This document shows positions 6,383-12,566 of a stretch of DNA of 12,566 nt, piece after piece. A model generated the notes under the pieces. That model worked only from the letters and a program-made list of their open reading frames with translations. It was not told the DNA's origin and ran no database searches. The stretch covers positions 1 to 12,566 of the forward strand of contig DATAJQ010000148.1 of NCBI GenBank assembly GCA_036262095.1, in the 5' to 3' direction. Source of the DNA: Terrimonas_A sp036262095. GTDB taxonomy: Bacteria; Bacteroidota; Bacteroidia; Chitinophagales; Chitinophagaceae. Every line of letters begins with the position of its first letter. The stretch's first letter is position 1. The translations under genes and the position numbers were made by a program.

Positions 6383-7401
6383 TGCCCCGATTCGATATAT
6401 ACAGAACATTATCCCAAACCAGTAATTCCATCAGGGAACTATCGGTTTTTAACCCGCTTACCATCCATCGCAAAGGCACAAAAGCAAAAGCTGTTTTTGC
6501 ACTGGCAATGGTTTGCATTCTATGGGGCACCACCTGGGTAGCTTCCAAAGTGGGAGTAAAATATATGCCTTCCCTGCAAATGGCCGGCATACGTCAAACA
6601 CTGGGTGGACTTTGTTATGTGATCTTCTTTCTTACCAAAGGCGCCCGCTTTCCTGCCAGGAAAGAATGGGGAAGTATCGTTGTTCTGAGTCTGCTCAATT
6701 TCGCACTTACCAATGGGCTTAGTACCTGGGGATTGAAACATATCACGGCTGGATTGGGTGCTATCATGGGAGCTATTTTCCCTTTATGGCTGGTGGTGAT
6801 CGGCTTGTTCTCCGGAAGTAAAACTCCTGCCCGCGCCATCATTGGCTTGCTGATAGGTTTTGTAGGGATCTGTATTATTTTTGGTGAGCACCTTCAGGAT
6901 TTTTTTAACCCGGATTTCCGTTTCGGCATTCTTATTTCACTGGCTGCCACCTGGACCTGGGCATTCGGTACGCTTTATACCAAAAGAAAAGCTGCCAGCT
7001 TTAATCCATATTTCAGTCTTGGTTTACAGATGCTGATAGCTGGTGTGATCCTTTTAGTGTTCACCCAACTGGTCAATACACCTGAAACAAAATCAGCCGT
7101 TCCTTTCACTGCTATTCCCTGGCAGTCTTGGGCTGCAGTTGCCTACCTGGTGATCTTCGGGTCTGTACTTTCTTTTATTGCTTATTTATATGCACTGCAA
7201 CACCTGCCTACAGAACAGGCTTCTATTTATGCTTACGTCAATCCTATTGTAGCTGTATTGCTGGGTTGGTTATTATTCGCTGAAAGCATTAGTGTGTTTA
7301 TTGTTGTCGGAGGATTGGTTACGCTGGCCGGTGTGTATATGGTAAACAAAGCGTTCAAGACATTGCCTGCAGTGGAACAGCCGGAAGCAGAAGGGATTTA
7401 A
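6382..7401 (+). CDS. EamA/DMT-family transporter, ten predicted TM segments
   Basis: This 339-residue inner-membrane permease belongs to the drug/metabolite transporter superfamily; the substrate cannot be read from sequence. Two EamA repeats are visible. The first (about 37-168) opens with the hallmark CILWGTTWVASKVGV (45-59) and has NFALTNGLSTWGLKHITAG (106-124). The second (about 180-322) has WTWAFGTLYTKR (191-202) and ends EQASIYAYVNPIVAVLLGWLLF (from 278) with GVYMVNKAF. The ATG overlaps the purH stop as TAATG, implying translational coupling. This start adds about 35 polar and basic residues before the first helix, unusual for the family. The only other in-frame ATG (M43) lies inside the first helix, so the long form is preferred. 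Co-expression with purH hints at a purine-related solute, but this is weak inference. Confidence 0.9.
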   Translation: MPRFDIYRTLSQTSNSIRELSVFNPLTIHRKGTKAKAVFALAMVCILWGTTWVASKVGVKYMPSLQMAGIRQTLGGLCYVIFFLTKGARFPARKEWGSIVVLSLLNFALTNGLSTWGLKHITAGLGAIMGAIFPLWLVVIGLFSGSKTPARAIIGLLIGFVGICIIFGEHLQDFFNPDFRFGILISLAATWTWAFGTLYTKRKAASFNPYFSLGLQMLIAGVILLVFTQLVNTPETKSAVPFTAIPWQSWAAVAYLVIFGSVLSFIAYLYALQHLPTEQASIYAYVNPIVAVLLGWLLFAESISVFIVVGGLVTLAGVYMVNKAFKTLPAVEQPEAEGI

Positions 7402-7407
7402 CCCGGA

Positions 7408-8763
7408 TCATATTTCATTCATGAATGTTTCATACGCTTCTTTCCATCCTTCATATAGCTTATCAGTGCCCAGAAAGGAATTATGCCAGATCATGATAAA
7501 AGTTCCCTGCACCTGTTTCACTTCCTTATAATAATGCCGCATCTCTTCCAACGCCTGCTGCGGGGGGTAATGCTGTTCATAAAAAGAATTGGCCTCCATA
7601 AAACAGAAGGGAAACAAAAGAAGATTGGTTGCCGTTTCTGCGTTGAGGTCATACCAGTAAAATGGTGTGGCCACTGAAGCACGGAAGCCATTGATACTTC
7701 CATATCCCATAGAAAAATCAAATCCGATCTTGTTTGCAATCAGTTTACGGAAGGTTTCCGGCAAAGCGAACCGGATATAGTGCTGTCTTGAAGAAACGAT
7801 GGGATTGCCATTGATGGCTGATAACTGGGTAATTTCCCCCTGAAGCAAACGTTCATCATCTCCGCTTTGCCAGGAAGGATGAATGCCTACCGGGTAGCGG
7901 ATAAGATGATCACTGATCAGTTCTTTCATCGCCTTCTTTGCAGGAGAGATGTTCTTATCATAGCGGCCATTCTTTTCTGCCAGCAGGAAAAAATAATATG
8001 GCCTTAATTTCTTTTTTTCATGAAGCTGATTCATCCAGCCATAAGCATCAAACGGGTCTTTTTGTTTTCCCCGCAAAACAGCTATACGGTCTTTTACAGC
8101 TTTCCAATCTCCTTTCAGGATTGAGCGGGTAAACCCTCCTAATTGCCGCCACCACCCTTTATGTTTATATGACCAGGCAATATCTATATCATACGTTGGA
8201 AGAAGCAGGAAAGAAGATGATTTGAAAACAAGAGAGGGAAAATGTTGTTTCAGCCTCTCTTTAAAATATTGCAGCCAGATATTCACCAGGGGGAGATTCA
8301 AAAATCCTTCACGGAAAGCAAGAGCGTTTTCATGGGCATACCGGCCATAGCTGTCTTTTTTATGTGGAAAATATTCTTCATACCGGCTGATCAGGTAAAA
8401 GCTTGCTGCAAAAATGTCGAAAGGATAATCACCATTCGTTTTAAAAAATGCTTTGTAGCCGTTAACATCAAAACAGGTTATTTCCTGCGGGATGATCGTT
8501 TTTTGAAAAAGGAGCGGGTGAGCTTCGATGAAAAGTTCATCTGTTCGTAATCGCTCTGTTGAGTAATTGATGCAGGACTTGTTATACTCGAGAAAAGCTT
8601 TTTTATCAGATGTAAGTTCAAAACCCTGTTGCATGATCTCTTTGCCTAAGAAATCAAGAATGTATTGCACCCTGGGTGTTATTTCAGGAACAAAGATGAG
8701 CAAGGTTGGAATATTTGGTTTTACAGTTAGATAGAAACCCCAGAAAGACAGCAAAGAGCACAA
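7408..8763 (-). CDS. Polysaccharide-deacetylase-like (NodB-fold) protein
   Basis: This protein of up to 451 residues resembles the Bacteroidota deacetylase-like family with an extra N-terminal domain (about 20-180, containing VPEITPRVQYILDFL and FDIFAASFYLISRYEEY). The C-terminal NodB-like part has TYDIDIAW (190-197) in place of motif 1 (normally T-F-D-D), GIHPSWQS (293-300) in place of the H-x3-H metal motif, DFSMGYG and GFRASVATPFYWYDL (359-373), and IWHN near the end. It may act on cell-surface or capsular glycan, but activity is inferred. No signal peptide is seen. The coordinates give the outermost possible start, a TTG at 8763. No ATG exists before residue 44, which lies past conserved sequence, so a TTG at 8703 giving MLIFVPEITPRV is my preferred real start; residues 1-20 are then untranslated. 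It follows lutB by 3 nt of spacer from the outer start. Confidence 0.8.
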   Translation of the reverse strand: MCSLLSFWGFYLTVKPNIPTLLIFVPEITPRVQYILDFLGKEIMQQGFELTSDKKAFLEYNKSCINYSTERLRTDELFIEAHPLLFQKTIIPQEITCFDVNGYKAFFKTNGDYPFDIFAASFYLISRYEEYFPHKKDSYGRYAHENALAFREGFLNLPLVNIWLQYFKERLKQHFPSLVFKSSSFLLLPTYDIDIAWSYKHKGWWRQLGGFTRSILKGDWKAVKDRIAVLRGKQKDPFDAYGWMNQLHEKKKLRPYYFFLLAEKNGRYDKNISPAKKAMKELISDHLIRYPVGIHPSWQSGDDERLLQGEITQLSAINGNPIVSSRQHYIRFALPETFRKLIANKIGFDFSMGYGSINGFRASVATPFYWYDLNAETATNLLLFPFCFMEANSFYEQHYPPQQALEEMRHYYKEVKQVQGTFIMIWHNSFLGTDKLYEGWKEAYETFMNEI

Positions 8764-8766
8764 AGA
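8740..8766. repeat. Three degenerate 9-bp tandem units in the lutB-deacetylase junction
   Basis: The plus strand reads CCAGAAAGA, CAGCAAAGA, GCACAAAGA in direct succession. It resembles the (C)ACAAAG/(C)ACAGAG intergenic repeats that I recall from many environmental genomes (memory, not checked). It lies between the lutB stop and the likely deacetylase start, which argues that this stretch is noncoding. Confidence 0.45.
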
Positions 8767-10158
8767 CTATTTTGCCGGTTTGCCTTCTCCCCGTTTCTCT
8801 TTCCATTGTTCATTGAACGATTGCTTCGGAAATTCCAGTTTTCCCCGGTGTTCGGTCCATGATTTTCCTACTTTGTTCACAAACCAGCCCTTCATATTTC
8901 CGCCTGCCATGTTCATCCATTTCCGGCGGAGCATGGCCCGCTTCCATATTTTCCAAACCATTTTTTCGGAAAACGCTGCTTCTCCTTCTTTCACGGCTTC
9001 ATGCCTGTTTTCGAGCAACAGCTCATGCAGGTTTATTTTTACGGCACACACTTCCGTGCAATTACCACAAAGGGAGGAAGCATAACTCAGGTGCTTCCAT
9101 TCTCCAAGATCTTTAAGGTTGGGAGTGATCACAGAACCGATAGGACCGCTGTAAGTTGTTCCATAAGTATGGCCACCAATATTTTTATATACAGGGCAGG
9201 CATTCAGACAGGCGCCGCAACGGATACAATAAAGGCTTTCCCTTTGCTTTTCATTGGCCAGGATATTGGTACGGCCATTGTCAAGCAATATCACATACAT
9301 TTCTTCCGGTCCGTCTGTTTCCCCTTCCTGCTTTGGTCCGGCAATGATCGTATTATATGAAGTGATCCTTTGCCCTGTTCCATAAGTAGACAACAAGGGC
9401 CAGAACAAAGAAAGGTCTGTCATGGAAGGAATCACTTTCTCGATCCCTACCACTACGATATGTGTTTTAGGCATGGAGCAGCTCAGTCTTCCATTTCCTT
9501 CATTTTCCGTTACCGCTACAGCGCCTATATCAGCAATGATAAAATTGGCTCCTGTAACACCTACTTCAGCTTCGCGGTATTTTTCCCGTAAAATATCTCT
9601 TGCTACCAGGGTGAGTTGTTCCGGGGCGAGGGATGGATCTGTTCCCAGTTTTTCTGCAAACAGCCGGGCAACATCCTCCTTGCTTTTGTGCATGGCCGGC
9701 GTTACGATATGATAAGGCGGTTCGCCATCCAACTGTTGTATGTATTCACCCAGATCGGTTTCAACGCTTTCAATACCTTTTTTTTCCAGAAAATCGTTGA
9801 GATGGATCTCTTCTGTCACCATGCTCTTGCTCTTCACCAGTGTCTTGCAATTCTTTTCATCGCAGATCTTTCCTATTTCTTCCAGGGCCTGCTTTGCATC
9901 TTCTGCCCAGATCACTTTTGTACCTCTCCTGGTAATGGCTGCTTCGAAGCTTTCCAGCTGTTGATCCAGTGTTTCAATAGCCCGCCATTTCAGGTTTTTG
10001 GCCCTTTCCCTGGCGAGATTCAATTCGGCGAACTGCAACTTACCTTGCGGCACTGCTGCATTGTACTTGCCGATATTGAAATTGATCGTCCGCCGGTGAT
10101 TGAGGTCAGCGGCTTTTTCCGAACTCTTATCAAGAAAACTGGATACTGTTTCTTTCAC
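8767..10158 (-). CDS. lutB: LutB-like lactate-utilization iron-sulfur protein (LUD domain plus ferredoxin domain)
   Basis: LutB is a subunit of the LutABC complex that oxidises L-lactate to pyruvate in the cytoplasm. The 463 residues start with HRRTINFNIGKYNAAV (21-36) and a LUD domain (about 60-295), including KSKSMVTEEIHLND (109-122), GVTGANFIIADIGAVAVTENEGN (from 200) and the PKTHIVVVGIEKVI stretch. The ferredoxin region has CIRCGACLNACPVY (C311, C314, C317, C321) and CGNCTEVC (C364, C367, C371), enough for two [4Fe-4S] clusters. The start is GTG at 10158, overlapping the DUF3109 stop as GTGA; no ATG lies near the conserved N-terminus. lutA and lutC, usually next door, are not in the window: they may lie elsewhere, or this may be a lone paralogue. 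The family is clear; the lactate role is by homology. Confidence 0.9.
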   Translation of the reverse strand: MKETVSSFLDKSSEKAADLNHRRTINFNIGKYNAAVPQGKLQFAELNLARERAKNLKWRAIETLDQQLESFEAAITRRGTKVIWAEDAKQALEEIGKICDEKNCKTLVKSKSMVTEEIHLNDFLEKKGIESVETDLGEYIQQLDGEPPYHIVTPAMHKSKEDVARLFAEKLGTDPSLAPEQLTLVARDILREKYREAEVGVTGANFIIADIGAVAVTENEGNGRLSCSMPKTHIVVVGIEKVIPSMTDLSLFWPLLSTYGTGQRITSYNTIIAGPKQEGETDGPEEMYVILLDNGRTNILANEKQRESLYCIRCGACLNACPVYKNIGGHTYGTTYSGPIGSVITPNLKDLGEWKHLSYASSLCGNCTEVCAVKINLHELLLENRHEAVKEGEAAFSEKMVWKIWKRAMLRRKWMNMAGGNMKGWFVNKVGKSWTEHRGKLEFPKQSFNEQWKEKRGEGKPAK

Positions 10159-10760
10159 GCTGGATCGTTTGTTTGTTGTTCAAAATAGTCCGCAGCGATA
10201 GCATCGAGCGTTTCATAAAACGCCTCACCATACTTTCTGATCAGGGGTTCTTTCAGGAATTTATATACCGGTACCTGCAGCTGCTCTCCCAGTTGGCAGG
10301 CGGGGCTGCACAATCTTTGCCGGGGTTCATAATTCACCCGGTCATAATCACCATGCCTGCCTGGCTTGGCAATAATGGGATAAAGATGGCAACTGATCGG
10401 TTTTTTCCAGGGTATCAGTCCGTCATAATATGCCTGTTCAAAAGCACACTTGATAAGACCATCTTTTTCCCGGAAAGCATACACGCATATTTCGTTGTCG
10501 CTGGGCAGCGTGGGCGTTACCCAGCCAAACTCCTGGTCGTATTGATAGAAACCCCTTTTCTCTATCTCTGCAATGGCGGCTGGCGGCAGGTATGGTTTCA
10601 CCTGCTCATAGTACTTTGATACCATCGCCAGTTCTTCTTTTGATAAAGGAGCTCCGGCATCGCCTTCTTCACAGCAGCCTCCTTTACACTTAGCCAGGTC
10701 GCAGACAAATTTTTTCTCTACCACCTCATCACTGATCAATATATTGTCTATTACAATCAC
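10155..10760 (-). CDS. DUF3109 cysteine-cluster protein
   Basis: This 201-residue soluble protein of the DUF3109 family has no known activity. It carries nine cysteines: FVCDLAKCKGGCC with C20, C25, C29 and C30, then C92, C105, C124 (ISCHLYPI), C151 and C155 (LCSPAC). The pattern suggests a bound metal or iron-sulfur cluster, comparable to YkgJ-type proteins (family knowledge; binding inferred). GDAGAPLSKEEL follows the first cluster. I chose GTG at 10760, giving MIVIDNILISDEVV, the usual family opening. The frame reaches back to a TTG at 10778, but that codon lies within a perfect -7 promoter box, so it should not be transcribed. The stop overlaps the lutB GTG by 4 nt, implying coupled translation and perhaps a shared metal-cluster task. 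Confidence 0.88.
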   Translation of the reverse strand: MIVIDNILISDEVVEKKFVCDLAKCKGGCCEEGDAGAPLSKEELAMVSKYYEQVKPYLPPAAIAEIEKRGFYQYDQEFGWVTPTLPSDNEICVYAFREKDGLIKCAFEQAYYDGLIPWKKPISCHLYPIIAKPGRHGDYDRVNYEPRQRLCSPACQLGEQLQVPVYKFLKEPLIRKYGEAFYETLDAIAADYFEQQTNDPA

Positions 10761-10775
10761 AAAAGGTCTTTTGGG

Positions 10776-10783
10776 CAAAGTTA
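10776..10783 (-). promoter_or_regulatory. -7 box TAACTTTG for the DUF3109-lutB unit
   Basis: The reverse strand reads TAACTTTG, a full match to TAnnTTTG, in the short gap after gldD. No good TTTG is found 19-21 nt upstream, so the promoter is only half supported. It would give a leader of roughly 10 nt before the GTG at 10760, and separates DUF3109-lutB from gldED transcription at least in part. Confidence 0.5.
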
Positions 10784-10808
10784 CGGGCTCAGCACCTAAA
10801 ATCCGGGC

Positions 10809-11405
10809 TTATCTCCACCGCAACGTATTAATCAAATGCTTCAGATCTTGTTTTAAAAAATCATTCACAATACTTAAAGAATCCTCATTGGGGGTGGCAT
10901 CAAAATAAAGGGCGCCGCGAAGAAAATGGCGGGTGCTGTCAGTTACAAAAAACTGGTTGGCTGTGGCAGTATTTCCTGAAAGAGAAAAATAGACACCTTC
11001 CACACCGTTAGGGGTAACAATGGGGCTGTCAACAATACCAGTGGCTACATCTGTGTGCTGTTTATATGCCATTTTAAATCCATCATTCACGAGTGAATCA
11101 AAATTGCGGGGAGTCACTCCTTTATAACTCACATATATTCTTCCATGAAAGCGGGGAATATCAATATTGATCCACCAATCCCCGGCTTTGGCATCAAAGA
11201 AAGACGTGTCTTTTATCACATGTGCATATACAGGATATTCAAATGTATACGGGTAGCCGGACTGATCAAACAGCTGGTATTTCTTTTCAGGAAAACTCAC
11301 CTTGAAATAACCTTTTTTTCTGTAGGGATAGGGGCTATTGCAGGATAACAAAAACGCTGTTCCTACAGTGCAGGCCAGGAACAGGAATAAATAATTACGC
11401 TTCAA
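10809..11405 (-). CDS. gldD: Gliding motility lipoprotein GldD
   Basis: GldD is a lipoprotein required for gliding and for the type IX secretion machinery in Bacteroidota; its biochemical role is unknown. The 198 residues begin with a lipoprotein signal peptide: MKRN, a hydrophobic core, and the lipobox LLSC with C22 as the lipidated residue. Family hallmarks follow: KKGYFKVSFPEKKYQ (30-44), YPYTFEYPVYAHV (51-63), DWWINIDIPRFHGRIYVSYKG (from 76) and QFFVTDSTRHFLRGALYF (151-168), ending with HLINTLRWR. The start codon is TTG at 11405; no ATG lies in frame before the lipobox, and GldE ends 27 nt upstream. It follows gldE as in other Bacteroidota, where the two genes are functionally linked. The presence of gldD does not by itself prove that the organism glides. 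Confidence 0.95.
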   Translation of the reverse strand: MKRNYLFLFLACTVGTAFLLSCNSPYPYRKKGYFKVSFPEKKYQLFDQSGYPYTFEYPVYAHVIKDTSFFDAKAGDWWINIDIPRFHGRIYVSYKGVTPRNFDSLVNDGFKMAYKQHTDVATGIVDSPIVTPNGVEGVYFSLSGNTATANQFFVTDSTRHFLRGALYFDATPNEDSLSIVNDFLKQDLKHLINTLRWR

Positions 11406-11432
11406 AGTAGTTGCTGTTTAATTTTAATGGCC

Positions 11433-12566
11433 TTATGCCTTTCTGTTGTGGTTCACTGTCACTTTTACCATCCTGATACGGTTACTATCTGCTTCCAGCA
11501 CGGTAAAATCAAAATCACCGCTGCTGACCACTTCATTTACAGCAGGGAATTCACCGGCCAACTCCAGCACCAGGCCACCGATTGACTCACTTTCTCCTCT
11601 TATGCTATCAAAAACATCCATGGGTAATTGCATGATCTTACAAACATCATGGATCATCGTTTTCCCTTCGAAAATATAGTTGTTATCATCCAGCTTTTTA
11701 TCATGGCTTTCTTCCTCATCAAATTCATCACGGATATCACCGATCACTTCTTCCATAATATCTTCCATGGTAACAATGCCGCTGGTGCCGCCAAATTCAT
11801 CCACTACCACGGCAAAATGAATATGCCTGCTTTGAAAATCGCGCAGCAGATCGGAGATCAGTTTTGACTCCGGCACAAAATAAGGCTGACGCATCAGCGA
11901 ATGCCAATCGAAATCAGCGGGTTGCTGCAAGGACGAGATCAGGTCTTTAGTGTTGATGATACCCACTACTTCATCCATGCTCACTTTGTATACCGGCAAG
12001 CGGGAATAGTGCAGTTCTTCCACTTTCTTTACCACATCGGCGAAGGAAGCATTGTAGTTGATACCATTTACTTCAAGCCTGCTCCGCATGATCTGCTTCA
12101 CGGATATGGTACCGAATTTTATAATGCCCTTCATGATATTCTTCTCTTCAGGCGATGCTTCTTCATCTGTTTTTATATCGATCGCTTCATCCAGTTCCTG
12201 TATACTCACTGCTTCCGAGCGGTTGGCTCCTAGTTTGCGGCCAACTGCATCGGCAAAAGAAACGGTCCATTTGCTGATGCGGCGAAGGAAAAGATGCACA
12301 GCTTCCACTACAATTGCTGAGCCATAGGCAAAGCGCAGGTTATTTTGCGTAGCCCACACTTTAGGTAATATTTCTCCAAAAAACACGAGCACAAAAGTGA
12401 TCACAAATACTTTAGACAATAATTCCAGTATAAAGTGAATATGTGCAAATGAAATGAACTGACCGATCAGGAAATTGGTGAGCACGATAATGGAGATGTT
12501 CACAAAAATGCTGGCGATCAGCAGGGAGGCAAATACTTCCTTGGGTTCATCCAAAAAATTGATGAT
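11433..12566 (-). CDS. gldE: Gliding-associated CNNM/CBS membrane protein GldE (N-terminus beyond window)
   Basis: The frame stays open to the window edge, giving the last 377 residues. The visible part starts in the DUF21/CNNM membrane domain (about 1-115) with hydrophobic helices and FFGEILPKVWATQN (about 62-75), typical of the CorC/HlyC superfamily. Next come an acidic linker (DEAIDIKTDEEASPEEKNIMKG), two CBS domains (about 159-215 and 225-278, with SRLPVYK and VVDEFGGTSGIVTMEDIMEE), and a C-terminal CorC_HlyC domain (about 292-372, FEGKTMIHDV to MVKVTV). CNNM relatives are linked to divalent cation efflux, but GldE is known for its link to GldD: extra GldE suppresses some gldD defects in Flavobacterium (family knowledge). 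Its position before gldD makes GldE the specific call over a generic CorC protein. Confidence 0.94.
   Translation of the reverse strand: MINFLDEPKEVFASLLIASIFVNISIIVLTNFLIGQFISFAHIHFILELLSKVFVITFVLVFFGEILPKVWATQNNLRFAYGSAIVVEAVHLFLRRISKWTVSFADAVGRKLGANRSEAVSIQELDEAIDIKTDEEASPEEKNIMKGIIKFGTISVKQIMRSRLEVNGINYNASFADVVKKVEELHYSRLPVYKVSMDEVVGIINTKDLISSLQQPADFDWHSLMRQPYFVPESKLISDLLRDFQSRHIHFAVVVDEFGGTSGIVTMEDIMEEVIGDIRDEFDEEESHDKKLDDNNYIFEGKTMIHDVCKIMQLPMDVFDSIRGESESIGGLVLELAGEFPAVNEVVSSGDFDFTVLEADSNRIRMVKVTVNHNRKA

Noticed and set aside
7425..7437. Short palindrome ATTCATGAAT near the deacetylase 3' end
   Set aside because: It is AT-rich, without a loop or T run, and inside coding sequence; likely chance.
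8761..8772. Possible stop-codon read-through fusion of LutB and the deacetylase (same frame, single TAG)
   Set aside because: Both proteins have natural family ends at the junction and the joining sequence looks like an intergenic repeat; sharing a frame has a one-in-three chance.
9616..10188. 190-residue plus-strand open frame opposite lutB
   Set aside because: It is antisense to a well-supported gene with intact motifs, its composition is rich in Phe, Cys and His as expected from reverse reading, and it shows no domain.

Overview
The window looks like a chromosomal segment of a Bacteroidota bacterium, most likely from the Chitinophagaceae or a close relative. The evidence is the gliding/type IX secretion gene pair gldE-gldD, a DUF3109 protein, a Bacteroidota-type short membrane histidine kinase, near-absence of Shine-Dalgarno sequences, and promoters of the Bacteroidota form TTG-N19-TAnnTTTG. 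No rRNA, tRNA, CRISPR array, transposase or phage gene is visible.

Left block (1-2520, minus strand): an orphan 156-residue protein, a strong intrinsic terminator, then a 7-TM membrane protein, a HisKA_3-type histidine kinase overlapping it by 40 nt, and a response regulator cut by the window edge. I read this as one candidate signalling locus in which the 7-TM protein may be the sensor for a kinase that lacks its own sensory domain. This is the part most likely to be undescribed.

Middle block (2521-7401, plus strand): a possible 39-codon gene ends in a long hairpin that lies 10 nt before comEC (DNA uptake channel, with no recognisable metallo-beta-lactamase active site at its C-terminus). 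A textbook Bacteroidota promoter in the last codons of comEC then drives purH (final two steps of IMP synthesis). purH is joined by a TAATG overlap to an EamA/DMT-type transporter.

Right block (7408-12566, minus strand): reading in transcription order from the right edge, gldE (5' end outside the window), gldD, a DUF3109 cysteine-cluster protein with its own -7 box, a LutB-like iron-sulfur protein overlapping it by 4 nt (GTGA), and a polysaccharide-deacetylase-like protein. The last four of these all appear to start at GTG or TTG. The deacetylase runs tail to tail into the transporter with a 6-nt gap.
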